DNA from: Streptomyces sp. SCSIO 30461
Lineage (GTDB): Bacteria > Actinomycetota > Actinomycetes > Streptomycetales > Streptomycetaceae
Assembly (NCBI RefSeq): GCF_037023745.1
Contig: NZ_CP146101.1
Location: 4,394,001-4,458,000, forward strand
DNA: 64,000 bases
Direction: 5' to 3'
A program made the translations under genes and the position numbers. The notes beneath the pieces are model-generated. The model did not search any database. It was given only the letters and a program-made list of their open reading frames with translations, and was not told the DNA's origin. Below are positions 1 to 8,725 of the stretch, piece after piece. Every line of letters begins with the position of its first letter. Within the stretch, counting starts at the first letter, position 1.

Positions 1-10
1 CGGCACCCGG

Positions 11-421
11 ATGCGCCCCCTCCGGACGCACTGGACGGTCTGGCGGCTGCCCAACGCGGTCCTGCACGCCCGCCGTTACACGGCGCGCACCCTGCGCTCC
101 TGGGGTGTGGTGGAGGAACTCGACGCAGCCCTGCTGGTCGTCTCGGAGTTGGTGACCAACGCGATCGCCCACACCCAGGGCGAGGTGCGACTGGAACTGA
201 CGCTGTCCGCCGACCGGCTGCGCATCGCCGTCAACGACGCCTCCCCCCGCAGCCCGGTCAAACCGGCCGCCGTGGACTGGGAGGCCACCGGCGGCCGTGG
301 ACTGCTGATCGTGGAGGCGAGTTCGGCATCCTGGGGCTCGGTGCCACTCAGTGGCGGGAAGCAGGTCTGGTCCGAGATCCCGCTGGCGCCACGTGAGCGG
401 CTGGCCAGACCCGGGAAGTAG
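11..421 (+). CDS. ATP-binding anti-sigma factor-type protein (RsbW/SpoIIAB-like HATPase)
   Basis: This is a 136-residue single-domain GHKL ATPase of the kind that acts as an anti-sigma kinase in partner switching, or as an orphan regulator. The N-box is visible as SELVTNAIAH (residues 45-54), followed by a DASPRSP stretch and a glycine-rich GGRGLLIVE segment (about 94-102). No other domain is present. The frame stays open to the window edge, so the true start may lie further upstream than the ATG at 11. The stop codon is embedded in the operator-like repeats preceding the tetR gene. Streptomyces genomes carry dozens of such orphans, so a specific sigma partner cannot be named. Confidence 0.8.
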   Translation: MRPLRTHWTVWRLPNAVLHARRYTARTLRSWGVVEELDAALLVVSELVTNAIAHTQGEVRLELTLSADRLRIAVNDASPRSPVKPAAVDWEATGGRGLLIVEASSASWGSVPLSGGKQVWSEIPLAPRERLARPGK

Positions 422-456
422 ACACTGTCTACGGAGCTTTGGTAGACACTGTCCAT
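418..456. promoter_or_regulatory. Probable TetR operator (two copies)
   Basis: Positions 418-432 form a perfect 7-1-7 palindrome (GTAGACA C TGTCTAC). The same GTAGACACTGTC recurs at 442-453, 24 bp later, running into the ATG at 455. Two copies directly over the start of a tetR gene that is co-transcribed with an exporter are what autorepression would look like. No good Shine-Dalgarno sequence precedes the ATG, so the transcript may be leaderless. Confidence 0.6.
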
Positions 457-1066
457 GAGCGAACGGGAAACGGGGCTGCGAGCCCGTCTGGTGGATGCCG
501 GAGTCGAACTGCTCGAAAGGGAAGGGGCGCAGGCCCTGTCCCTGCGCGAGATCGCAAGGCAGGCGGGGGTGTCGCACGGCGCCCCACGGCGCTACTTCCC
601 GACCCACCTCGAACTGCTGTCGGCCATCGCCCGCCGCGGCTTCGCCGACCTCACCGACCTCGCAGTAGAGACGACGGCGAAGGCACCAGCGGACCCACGG
701 GAGCAGTTGGCCACGCTGTCCCGGGCATATCTCGACTTCGCGCTCACCCGTCGAGGCATGTTCGAGCTGATGTTCCGTCACGATCTACTGGAGAGCAATC
801 GACTGGGCCTGCGGGACACATCACTGCCGCTCTTCTCCCTGCTCGCCGACCTCACCGCGCAGGCCTGCCCGAACACTTCCGCGGAGCCCGGCACGAACGC
901 GGGGCAGGCCGCCCCGGCGGTGGTAGCCGCGGCTCTCTGGGCGAACCTGCACGGGATCGCCCAACTGTGGCTGTGGGGCAGCCTTCCGCTCGCGGCCGGT
1001 CTCGATGAGATCGAGCCACTGCTGCAAGCCGCACTCGACGCGCACCTCGGACCGGTGCGCCGATGA
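455..1066 (+). CDS. TetR/AcrR family transcriptional regulator
   Basis: This 203-residue protein has the TetR layout: an N-terminal three-helix DNA-binding domain with the HTH at about residues 28-50 (SLREIARQAGVSHGAPRRYF), followed by a variable all-helical ligand-binding domain. It overlaps the start of the downstream MFS gene by 4 bp (ATGA), so the two are co-translated. The likely role is a repressor of that exporter relieved by the exported compound; the operator candidates sit at 418-456. The C-terminal domain has the TetR_C-like pattern of regulators paired with efflux pumps, but the ligand cannot be deduced. Confidence 0.88.
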   Translation: MSERETGLRARLVDAGVELLEREGAQALSLREIARQAGVSHGAPRRYFPTHLELLSAIARRGFADLTDLAVETTAKAPADPREQLATLSRAYLDFALTRRGMFELMFRHDLLESNRLGLRDTSLPLFSLLADLTAQACPNTSAEPGTNAGQAAPAVVAAALWANLHGIAQLWLWGSLPLAAGLDEIEPLLQAALDAHLGPVRR

Positions 1067-2463
1067 GCCCCGGCCCACGGCACACCGCCACGCTGTTGTG
1101 CAGCATCGCCGGTGCGGCGGTCGTCGCCCTGGACGGGACCGTGCTCACCATCGCCCAGCCCGCCATGCAGCGGGATCTGCAGGCGTCGTTCCAGCAGGTG
1201 CAGTGGACCAGTACCGGCTATCTCGTCGCCGTGGCGAGCCTGCTGGTCTTCGCGGGGCGGCTCGGCGACCGCTATGGCCACCGGCAGATGCTCGCCCTGG
1301 GCACCATCGGGTTCGGGGCGACATCGGCGGCGATCTGCCTGGCCCCCGGCATCCGCTGGGTGATCGGGCTTCGGGTCGCCCAGGGGATCTGCGGCGCCCT
1401 GCTCCAGCCCGCGACGCTCGGAATGCTGCGCGCCGCCTATCCGCCCGACCGGCTGGCTTCGCCGATCGCCCTGCGCACCAGCGCGATCGCCGCCGCGGCG
1501 GCGGTCGGTCCGGTCATCGGCGGGGCCCTCACCACGCAACTGGGCTGGCGGGCCGTGTTCTTCCTCAATGTCGTGCCCGCACTGCTCATCGGGGTGCTCG
1601 CGCTCGCCTCCCGCCCACTCATGACCCGGGACTCCGCGCAGCCGGAGCGGACCGAAGGTCTCGACCTGCCCGGCGCCGGTCTGCTCGCGGTGGCACTGGT
1701 GTGCCTGGTGTATACGCTCTCGGCTGTGCCACGGTCGGTCTTGAGCCCCGCGACCGTGGCGGCGGCCGGCCTGGCCGTGCTGGCGACGGGCGCGTTCGTA
1801 CGGCGTGAGCGGCGCACGGTGGACCCGCTGATACCCGGGGAAGTGATCGGCTCGACGGCGATCTCCTCCGCACTCGCCGTGTTGCTGGCCGCTTCGGCGG
1901 CGATGTTCGGTGCCGTGTTCGTGGGCACCTATCTGCTTCAGGACATCCTCGGTATGGATCCGTTCCGCTGCGCTCTGGCCGGACTGCCGGGCCCGGCTGC
2001 CATGATCCTGAGCGCTCCGCCGGCCGCCTGGCTGCAACGCCGGTGGGGCCCGCGGCGGACCGCGGTGGCGGCGATGGCGCTGCTCGCCCTCGGCGTCCTC
2101 GCCCTCTCGCGGCTCGGCGCGGAATCCGGCTCCCCGGCGGTCGGCGGCGCTTTCCTGCTGCTGGGTGCCGGCTTCGGCACGGTGATGGTCACCGCGACGG
2201 CCGTCATCGTGCGCCGGGCGCGCGTGCGGCACTCCGGAGTGGTGGGCGGGCTCCAGCAGACGGTGATGAACGTGGGCCCGGCGCTGGGTATCGCCACGGC
2301 CACCGCGCTGCTGGGCAGCGGTACGTCGGCGATGTCGCTCGCGCTTGCCGCACTTGCCGCCGTGGCGGCGGCGGGAGCGCTGACCGCGATCGGGCTTCCC
2401 CGGCGTTCCGCGCACCAGGCGCGGGATCCGGAGATGTCCCCGGTCTCCGCCGAATCCGCGTAG
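1063..2463 (+). CDS. MFS transporter, DHA2-type drug exporter
   Basis: This 466-residue polytopic membrane protein has the length and about 14 hydrophobic segments of the DHA2 (drug:H+ antiporter, 14 TM) family. Motif A between TM2 and TM3 reads GRLGDRYGHR (residues 65-74), and the TM1 motif VALDGTVLTIAQPAM (about 21-35) is a DHA2 hallmark. It is translationally coupled to the upstream tetR gene. It could export a toxic compound or, since the neighbouring locus makes a siderophore, a siderophore. The latter is weak because the gene has its own regulator, is not in the iron-box operon and shows no iron box of its own. Confidence 0.88.
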   Translation: MSPGPRHTATLLCSIAGAAVVALDGTVLTIAQPAMQRDLQASFQQVQWTSTGYLVAVASLLVFAGRLGDRYGHRQMLALGTIGFGATSAAICLAPGIRWVIGLRVAQGICGALLQPATLGMLRAAYPPDRLASPIALRTSAIAAAAAVGPVIGGALTTQLGWRAVFFLNVVPALLIGVLALASRPLMTRDSAQPERTEGLDLPGAGLLAVALVCLVYTLSAVPRSVLSPATVAAAGLAVLATGAFVRRERRTVDPLIPGEVIGSTAISSALAVLLAASAAMFGAVFVGTYLLQDILGMDPFRCALAGLPGPAAMILSAPPAAWLQRRWGPRRTAVAAMALLALGVLALSRLGAESGSPAVGGAFLLLGAGFGTVMVTATAVIVRRARVRHSGVVGGLQQTVMNVGPALGIATATALLGSGTSAMSLALAALAAVAAAGALTAIGLPRRSAHQARDPEMSPVSAESA

Positions 2464-2884
2464 GCCAACCGTCGCCCTGACAGCCGTAGCGCTCCCTGCC
2501 CCGCGCCACGCCTGCAGGACCTACCCATGACCGGATGGCGTGCACATCTCCGATACGGTCGTCGCCGCACAGACGCTGCCGCCATTGTCCGTGAGCCCGA
2601 ACCACCATCGCCGACACCTGTGAAGCGGGCTGCCAGTGCCGTGTGCAGAACGGAGCATTCTCGAGGGAGTTCTCGGCGACATCGGAACCCAGGATCGCGG
2701 TCACTCGGTCGGGGCTGTCCGTTGGCTTGGCGCCGAGCACCGTTCCAGGGGCGACCACGTCCACGTGGAAAGCGAGGGAGAACGGGGTCAACGGGTCTTC
2801 GGTCTTCCTCGACGGGGCGGCGATCACGGGCGACGACCTCGACACGGGCGACCGGGACATCTCGAAGGTCACCAGACCGGAGCC
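2464..2884. other. Intergenic stretch, possible gene remnant on the minus strand
   Basis: No intact gene is visible. On the minus strand, 2872 down to about 2620 encodes a segment (DPLTPFSLAFHVDVVAPG and onward to DRVTAILGSDVAENS) that reads like real protein and resembles the N-terminus of a small Streptomyces family I know only from memory. After this it degrades into low-quality coding. This may be a truncated gene left between the exporter and the siderophore locus. Confidence 0.3.
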
Positions 2885-3751
2885 TCAGTCCGCGATCCCC
2901 GGCGGCTCCGACCTGCGCAGTCGTTCGGCATCGCAGACACGTGGGCAGGTGCCGCAGGCCTCGGTCGGGCGGATCGTGTAGTAGAGGCAGCAGCCGAGCC
3001 GGGTACGGGTCGGATACGACGCGCCGTCGCGCCCGGCGAGGCGGCGGAAGTCCGCGCCGCCGGGGAAGGGCGGCAGGGGGCCCGGCAGCAGTTCGCCCGC
3101 CGCGTGTACCGCGTGCTCCTCCTGTTCGAGCACACGGCCGAGATACCAGATCCCCGAGACCAGGTCGTCGCCGACCATGCCCCACAGCGCACGTGGCCCC
3201 CTGCGCAACCGGGGCCCCATCGCGGCCAGCAGGGGACGCACCAGGTCGGCGACCACCGCACGCAGTTCGGCCCGCAACGCCTCCTCGCGCGCCAGCACCC
3301 GGACCCCGGGCAGTCCCGCGGCGGAATCGCCGGACAGACAGGCGAAGCCACCCGGGACGACGGCGAGGTCACCTGCGGTCAGGCTGACCCGGACATCGGC
3401 CGGTCGGAGCAGGGGAACCCGGCGATCGAGATACCACGGGCCGCTCACCAGCAGCGATACGGACCACAGGTAGCCGTGCAGCGCTCGTGAAGCGGCCACG
3501 TCGCCGCGTGCGACGTGGCCGTGTTCCTGACGGATCCGCAGCGCCTCGGATTCGAGGAATGCGTCGAGGCACTCCTGACGGGTGGCCAATTCCACACCGT
3601 CGGCCCACCCCTGACGGGCCGGTGGACCCGGCGGCAGCACTTCCGCCTGCCAGGCGGGGCAGAGCACACCGAGTCCTCGGTAGCGGGATGCCAGCAGTGC
3701 GGAGCAGCTCACGGCGGAACCGGCCGACTGATATGCCGGGGCCAGGGTCAC
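2885..3751 (-). CDS. FhuF-like siderophore-iron reductase, (2Fe-2S)-binding
   Basis: This 288-residue protein ends with the FhuF-type iron-sulfur motif C-C-x10-C-x2-C (Cys254, Cys255, Cys266, Cys269; CCLYYTIRPTEACGTC). In FhuF these cysteines hold a 2Fe-2S cluster that reduces ferric siderophores in the cytoplasm to release iron. The rest is the moderately conserved IucA/IucC/FhuF-type C-terminal reductase fold. It is transcribed divergently from the siderophore biosynthesis operon across a region containing two iron boxes, so it is expected to be derepressed under iron starvation by a DmdR/IdeR regulator. The start chosen is the ATG at 3751; a longer reading would intrude on the iron box. 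Confidence 0.82.
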   Translation of the reverse strand: MTLAPAYQSAGSAVSCSALLASRYRGLGVLCPAWQAEVLPPGPPARQGWADGVELATRQECLDAFLESEALRIRQEHGHVARGDVAASRALHGYLWSVSLLVSGPWYLDRRVPLLRPADVRVSLTAGDLAVVPGGFACLSGDSAAGLPGVRVLAREEALRAELRAVVADLVRPLLAAMGPRLRRGPRALWGMVGDDLVSGIWYLGRVLEQEEHAVHAAGELLPGPLPPFPGGADFRRLAGRDGASYPTRTRLGCCLYYTIRPTEACGTCPRVCDAERLRRSEPPGIAD

Positions 3752-3795
3752 AGACGCACGCTCCTCGGATGACGACGAAGAAACACTCAGCGAAC

Positions 3796-3814
3796 CAAGG
3801 CAAGGCTCACCTTA
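3796..3814. promoter_or_regulatory. Iron box (DmdR/IdeR operator), FhuF-proximal
   Basis: CAAGGCAAGGCTCACCTTA resembles the 19-bp actinobacterial iron box (consensus close to TTAGGTTAGGCTCACCTAA). It lies 45 bp upstream of the FhuF-like gene start, in the position expected to control that gene. Confidence 0.6.
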
Positions 3815-3870
3815 ACCATACGAAGATCCTGTCGCGCCAACCGGGTCCGTGTCGGGGCGAATTGACAGAG

Positions 3871-3889
3871 TTAGGTGCACCTAACCTAG
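3871..3889. promoter_or_regulatory. Iron box (DmdR/IdeR operator), biosynthesis-operon proximal
   Basis: TTAGGTGCACCTAACCTAG is a strong match to the actinobacterial iron box. It lies 11 bp upstream of the ATG of the ATP-grasp gene, so a bound iron-loaded DmdR/IdeR repressor would block initiation of the whole siderophore operon. Confidence 0.75.
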
Positions 3890-3900
3890 GCTCTCGGCTC

Positions 3901-5112
3901 ATGTCCCGGACCTATGCCCGCGTCTGTCTGCTGGCACTGAACCCGACCGACGCGGTCTCCGAGGGGTTCCTCCCCGCCGCCGAACGGCTCGGCGTCGGCG
4001 TCACCGTGCTCACCGACCAGCCCGAAACACACCGTGCGCGCCACCCCGGAGTCGAGGTGCTGGACTGCGAGGTACGGGACTTTCGTGCGGTCATCAGCAG
4101 GATCTCCGCACAGGGACCGCCACCGGACGCCGTCTTCACCAACAGCGACCACCTCCAGACCCAGGCGGCCCTGGCGGCGGACTACTTCGGGCTGCCGGCC
4201 AAGGACTGGCGGGCCGCGCTGCGGACCAAGGACAAGGCCGAGATGCGGCGCCATCTGGCCGCCCGGGGCACGGACACGGTCCGCTCGACCGAGCTGCCCG
4301 CGGGGCGTGACCCGGCCGATGCGCTCACCGCGATCGACCTGCCGTACCCGTGTGTCGTGAAGCCCCGCGAGGGCGTGGCCAGCGAGGACGTCGTGCTGGC
4401 CGGCGATCGCTCGGAGCTGCTGCGGCGCTGTCGGGAGATCCGGGACCGACGGCCGGGCGCCGCACTGGTGATCGAGGAGTTCCTGCCCGGCGAGCTGTAC
4501 ACCCTGGAGACACTGGGCGACGGGCGGGTCCGTCATGTGCTGGGCGGGTTCCACACCGCGGTGTCCAAGCCGCCCTACTTCATCGAGGAGCGGCTGACCT
4601 ACGTCCCCGAGCAGCCTCGGTCGATACGCGACCAGGTACTCGCCCAGCTCGACGTGCTCGGCGTCGGCTTCGGCGCCTGCCACACCGAGTTCGTGGTGCA
4701 CCAGGGGCGGGCACGCATCATCGAGGTCAACTACCGTGCCATCGGCGACCAGTGCGACCTGCTGCTCGCCGAGCTGCTGGACATCCCGCTCTTCGAGCAC
4801 ATCCTGCGGACCCATCTCGGCGAACCGCTGCCCGATGATCTGGGTGCACGCAAGGACGGCGCCGCCCGGCTCGACTACCCGTGCGCGGACCGCGCGGGCA
4901 CGCTGATCGCCGCCCCCGCCGCCACCGACGTCGACGATGGCGGGGTCAGACTGGCGTACCGGCCGCTGCGGGAGATCGGGGAGCGGCACGAGCTCCACGG
5001 CACCAACCGCGACTTCCTCGGTGTCGTGCGTGCCGTCGGCACCGACCGGGAGCGGGTGGACCGGGCCGTGTCGGAGTTCCTGGCGGCGCAGCGCTGGGAG
5101 ATCGCGCCGTGA
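3901..5112 (+). CDS. ATP-grasp ligase of siderophore biosynthesis (PvsA-like)
   Basis: This 403-residue protein has an ATP-grasp fold. The nucleotide-binding lobe includes YPCVVKPREGVASEDV, the hinge reads LVIEEFLPGELYTLE, and the metal-binding strand reads ARIIEVNYRAIGDQCD. ATP-grasp enzymes activate a carboxylate as an acyl phosphate and join it to an amine. As first gene of an operon with two IucA/IucC synthetases and a PLP decarboxylase, it matches the role of PvsA in vibrioferrin assembly, which joins an amino acid to another building block. The frame is open further upstream, but the ATG at 3901, directly downstream of an iron box, is the credible start. It overlaps the next gene by 4 bp. 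Confidence 0.82.
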   Translation: MSRTYARVCLLALNPTDAVSEGFLPAAERLGVGVTVLTDQPETHRARHPGVEVLDCEVRDFRAVISRISAQGPPPDAVFTNSDHLQTQAALAADYFGLPAKDWRAALRTKDKAEMRRHLAARGTDTVRSTELPAGRDPADALTAIDLPYPCVVKPREGVASEDVVLAGDRSELLRRCREIRDRRPGAALVIEEFLPGELYTLETLGDGRVRHVLGGFHTAVSKPPYFIEERLTYVPEQPRSIRDQVLAQLDVLGVGFGACHTEFVVHQGRARIIEVNYRAIGDQCDLLLAELLDIPLFEHILRTHLGEPLPDDLGARKDGAARLDYPCADRAGTLIAAPAATDVDDGGVRLAYRPLREIGERHELHGTNRDFLGVVRAVGTDRERVDRAVSEFLAAQRWEIAP

Positions 5113-6884
5113 CGACGATCCCGGTGACGGCCGGCGCCACGGGCGGAGCCGAGCGGCACGCCGAAGGCGAACTGGTCCTGCGCGTCCTCAGCGCCCTGCT
5201 GCGCGAGGACGTGGTGGGGTTGCGTACGCGCAGCACGGAGGCCGACCGTGCGGACGGCAGCTGGCTTCGGCTGGAGACGCCCGGCCCGGACGCGCTGCTG
5301 CTGCCGGTGCGGGGCGACGGCTTCCAGTGCGAGCGGGCCGCGCGGCTGCCGCTGCTGCGCCGGGAGTCCACCGGGAGGGACCTGGCGACCTGTGACGAGA
5401 TCATCGCCGTGCTGCGGGAGCTCGCGCCCGACGAGGACCGTCCCGGGTTCGACGCCTTCGCCGACGAGTGCCGGCAGGCACTCGCAACCGTACGTCTGCA
5501 CGCCGATTCGCATGAGCAGGTGCTCGGCGCACTGAGCGCGCGCCACGGCGCGGACCCGGCGCACTGGACCGGACTCGCCGGCTCCCTGGCACATGACACA
5601 CTCGCCGCCCGGCGCGACCACCCCGTCCATCCGACCGGGCGCGGGCGCTCCGGGCTGAGCTCGGCGGCTCTCAGGGCGTACGCTCCCGAGTTCCACCCGC
5701 GGTTCGCCCTGCGCTGGCTCGTGCTGCCCCGTGACGTGGTCACCGTCCGGGGGAGGCTGCCGTTCCCCACGCCCGCGTCCCTCGGGCTGCCGTGGCTCGG
5801 GGGCACCGGACATCTCGCGCTGCCGGTCCATCCTCTGACGGCCGAAGGCCCGCTCGGGGACGCGTTGCGCACGGCAGGTCTCGACCGGCGGGCCGTCCTC
5901 GCCGAGCAGCCGTGTCTCGACGTGGTGCCGACCCTGTCCATGCGCACCGTGGCGCTCGCCGACGCCCCCGAAACGCATCTCAAACTCCCCCTGGCGACCT
6001 CGTCCCTGGGCAGGCTCAACCGGCGCACCATCAAGCCGGGCACCCTCGCCGACGGCGCCGCGGTCCAGCGCCTGGTCGAGTCGGTGATCGCCCGTGAGCC
6101 GCGGTTCCAGGGCAGCGTGCTGCACGCCGACGAGACCGGTTACGCTCACGCGGACCATGAACTCGTCGCCGTACTGGTGCGCCGCTGGCCGACCGGTCTG
6201 GACGGCGCCGTGGTGGTACCGCTGGCCGCCCTGCTGAGCACGGCACCCGGCGGGCGTCCGGTGCTCGACCATCTCGCCGGGCGCTTCTACGGCGGCGACC
6301 GGCTCGCGCTGTTGGACGCCGCGCTGTCGCTGCTCATCGACTGGGCGACCACGCTGATCGGCTACGGAGTCGCCCTGGAGTCCCACCAGCAGAACGTCTC
6401 GCTTGCGCTGGACGTGCACGCCGGACGGCCCAGGATCAGACTCCTGTTCAAGGACAACGACGGGCCGCGCATCAACCGCGTGCGGCTCGGCGCCGCACTC
6501 GGGGAGTCGGCCCCTCTCCCGTCGGAGTTCGACGACCCCAGGATCGTCTGCGACGGCGACCGGCCGGTGGTCGCACTGTTCACCACCATCACCGTGCATC
6601 TGTGCGCGGCTGCCTACGCCTTCGAGCTCGACCGTCTCGGCCACCTCCCACTCGACGCTCTGCTCGGTCTCATACGCACCCGGCTCGCCGAAGCCGCGGA
6701 GCGTCTTGGCACCCGGCCCGGTGAAGCCGGCGCCGTGCTGCGCGAACATGTCCTGGACGCGGCGGAGTTGCCCGTCAAGGCGATGGTCACCGCGGGCACT
6801 CTGCTCAGCAAGGCACGATCGGGAGCTTCCGACATCAACAAGCACTACACGACAGGACCCAACTACCTACTGCGGGGAGTGTGA
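5109..6884 (+). CDS. IucA/IucC family NIS siderophore synthetase (first copy)
   Basis: This 591-residue protein belongs to the IucA/IucC family, which uses ATP to adenylate a carboxylate (citrate, 2-oxoglutarate or a succinyl derivative) and condense it with an amine or alcohol. The family's ATP/substrate motif is visible as KLPLATSSLGRLNRRTI from residue 292. The FhuF-like C-terminal half begins around SHQQNVSLAL (His426), followed by RLLFKDNDGPRI. The GTG at 5109 overlaps the upstream stop codon (GTGA), giving tight coupling. Its position after the ATP-grasp gene corresponds to PvsB in the vibrioferrin operon. The exact acyl substrate cannot be read from sequence. Confidence 0.88.
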   Translation: MTTIPVTAGATGGAERHAEGELVLRVLSALLREDVVGLRTRSTEADRADGSWLRLETPGPDALLLPVRGDGFQCERAARLPLLRRESTGRDLATCDEIIAVLRELAPDEDRPGFDAFADECRQALATVRLHADSHEQVLGALSARHGADPAHWTGLAGSLAHDTLAARRDHPVHPTGRGRSGLSSAALRAYAPEFHPRFALRWLVLPRDVVTVRGRLPFPTPASLGLPWLGGTGHLALPVHPLTAEGPLGDALRTAGLDRRAVLAEQPCLDVVPTLSMRTVALADAPETHLKLPLATSSLGRLNRRTIKPGTLADGAAVQRLVESVIAREPRFQGSVLHADETGYAHADHELVAVLVRRWPTGLDGAVVVPLAALLSTAPGGRPVLDHLAGRFYGGDRLALLDAALSLLIDWATTLIGYGVALESHQQNVSLALDVHAGRPRIRLLFKDNDGPRINRVRLGAALGESAPLPSEFDDPRIVCDGDRPVVALFTTITVHLCAAAYAFELDRLGHLPLDALLGLIRTRLAEAAERLGTRPGEAGAVLREHVLDAAELPVKAMVTAGTLLSKARSGASDINKHYTTGPNYLLRGV

Positions 6885-8725
6885 CCCCGATGACGCCGCC
6901 CACTCGCTCGTCCGCCCACCATCCCCCGTCCGACCACGCGCCGACCCTTCCCGGACGGCCCCGGGGCGCGGCGGCCGGGCTGCCCACAGCCGACGAGGCC
7001 GCAGCCCACACCCTGCTCAACTGCCTGCTGCGTGAAGTGTCCGGGCCCGAGCGCCAGACCGCCGTCGTCGACGGACATCTGCTGGTGCGGCTGCCGCGCC
7101 GAGGGGTGCTGCTTCGCGTGGCCCTGCGTCGTGCGTCGCTGCTCGGGGCGCATCGCTTCACGGGTCCGGTCACCGAGCAGAGCGACGGACCAGGCAGCGG
7201 CGGCTGGCAGGAGACCGGCTGGCGGCGGCTCGCCGAGCACATCCATGCGGAGCTGACGCTGCGCACGGGCGGCGGCAATGACGAGTTCCTGGCCCAGGTC
7301 GCGTCGAGCCACCGGGGGATGACCGACGCCCTGGCCTCAGTGTCGTCCCGGCTCGGCATGCCCACCGGTGAGCGGGTGACGACCGGGTCCGGGGACGCGG
7401 CCCGGCTCGCGGCCTATCTCACGTCCGAGCAGTCGCTGGCTCTCGGCCACCGCTTCCACCCCACGCCCAAGGCGCGTGGCGGCGATCCCGCCGTCTGGGC
7501 GGCATACGCGCCCGAGGCCGCCGCGTCCTTCCCACTGCGCCTGCTCGCCGTGCGCGAGGAGTTGACCGTGGAGGACACCGCCGCGGACCGCCCGCTGCAC
7601 GTACTGGACCGGCTCGGCACGGCACCCGACGGGTACCGGCTGCTTCCCGCGCATCCCTGGCAGTACGCCCTGCTCCGGCAGCACCCCGCGCTGCGCGCGG
7701 CCGTGGAGCGCGCTGATGTCCTCGATCTCGGGCCGGGGCGCACACCGTTCACAGCCACGGCGTCCGTCCGGACCGTCTACGACGGGCACAGCTTCCTGAA
7801 GTTCAGCCTGAATGTCCGGATCACCAACTGCGTGCGCAAGAACGCCCATTACGAACTCGCCGGCGCGGTCGCCCTCACCCGGCTGCTCGGTCCCGTGTAC
7901 GACGACCTCGGCGCGCGATTCCCGGGCAGCGGGCTGCTGCGTGAACCCGGCTACCGCAGCCTCGCCGTCCCCGGCGCGGACGGGAGACCCGAGCTCGCCC
8001 TGCTGGAAGGCTTCGGGGTGATCGTCCGGGAAGGACTCGGCGGCCGGCTCCGCCCGGGGGTCACGCCGTTGCTGGCGGCGGCGGTCGCCGACGAGTACCC
8101 CACGGGCCCCGGCCATGTCTCCCGGCTCCTCCCGGGCAGCGATCCAGGCACGGCCCTGTCCTGGTGGCGCGCCTATCTGGACCTGCTCGTGCCACCCGTG
8201 CTGGCCGCGTACTTCGACCACGGCGTGGTGTTGGAACCCCACCTGCAGAACGTCATCCTCGGTGTCGACCGGGACGGGCTGCCCGTGCAGCTGCTCTTCC
8301 GTGATCTCGAGGGGACCAAACTGCTGCCCGACCACCACGCCCGGACGCTCGCCTCACTCGATCCGGCGGTCGCGGGCCCGCTGACCTACGGGGCCGACCG
8401 CGGCTGGGACCGGGTGGTGTACTGCCTGATGGTGAACCACATCGCCGAGATGCTCGCCGCCATCGCCGATCTGCACCCCGACGCGGAGATCCCGCTGTGG
8501 CTCCAGGTGCAGCGGACGCTGCGCGACTACGCCGAGCGCCACGGCCGGCCACCAAGGCTGGACGCACTCCTCGCCGGCGGGCCGCTGCCCGCCAAGGCCA
8601 ATCTGCTCACCCGCTGGGCCCGCAGGGCAGACCGCTCGGCAGGCTATGTCCGTCTGCCGTCTCCGCTCGCGCCGGACGTGCTGTCCGGGGCCTTCACCGC
8701 CGACGACATCTGGAGCGCCCGATGA
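6881..8725 (+). CDS. IucA/IucC family NIS siderophore synthetase (second copy)
   Basis: This 614-residue second NIS synthetase is clearly divergent from its neighbour. Its family motif reads LKFSLNVRITNCVRKNAHYE (Lys307 in the first position of the KFSLN part). The C-terminal domain carries EPHLQNVILG (His454) and LLFRDLEGTKLL. Two different synthetases usually acylate the two ends of a citrate or 2-oxoglutarate backbone, so this one probably catalyses the second condensation (PvsD position). The GTG at 6881 overlaps the upstream stop; an ATG at 6890 is a possible alternative start. It overlaps the decarboxylase gene by 4 bp. Confidence 0.88.
   Translation: MTPMTPPTRSSAHHPPSDHAPTLPGRPRGAAAGLPTADEAAAHTLLNCLLREVSGPERQTAVVDGHLLVRLPRRGVLLRVALRRASLLGAHRFTGPVTEQSDGPGSGGWQETGWRRLAEHIHAELTLRTGGGNDEFLAQVASSHRGMTDALASVSSRLGMPTGERVTTGSGDAARLAAYLTSEQSLALGHRFHPTPKARGGDPAVWAAYAPEAAASFPLRLLAVREELTVEDTAADRPLHVLDRLGTAPDGYRLLPAHPWQYALLRQHPALRAAVERADVLDLGPGRTPFTATASVRTVYDGHSFLKFSLNVRITNCVRKNAHYELAGAVALTRLLGPVYDDLGARFPGSGLLREPGYRSLAVPGADGRPELALLEGFGVIVREGLGGRLRPGVTPLLAAAVADEYPTGPGHVSRLLPGSDPGTALSWWRAYLDLLVPPVLAAYFDHGVVLEPHLQNVILGVDRDGLPVQLLFRDLEGTKLLPDHHARTLASLDPAVAGPLTYGADRGWDRVVYCLMVNHIAEMLAAIADLHPDAEIPLWLQVQRTLRDYAERHGRPPRLDALLAGGPLPAKANLLTRWARRADRSAGYVRLPSPLAPDVLSGAFTADDIWSAR

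Noticed and set aside
778..2415. Long minus-strand open frame opposite the tetR/MFS genes
   Set aside because: Arg/Gly/His-rich composition of an antisense shadow caused by high GC; the plus-strand genes have clear domains.
1063..2463. MFS exporter as the missing siderophore exporter
   Set aside because: It has its own tetR gene and operator, no iron box and lies outside the siderophore operon; possible but not supported.
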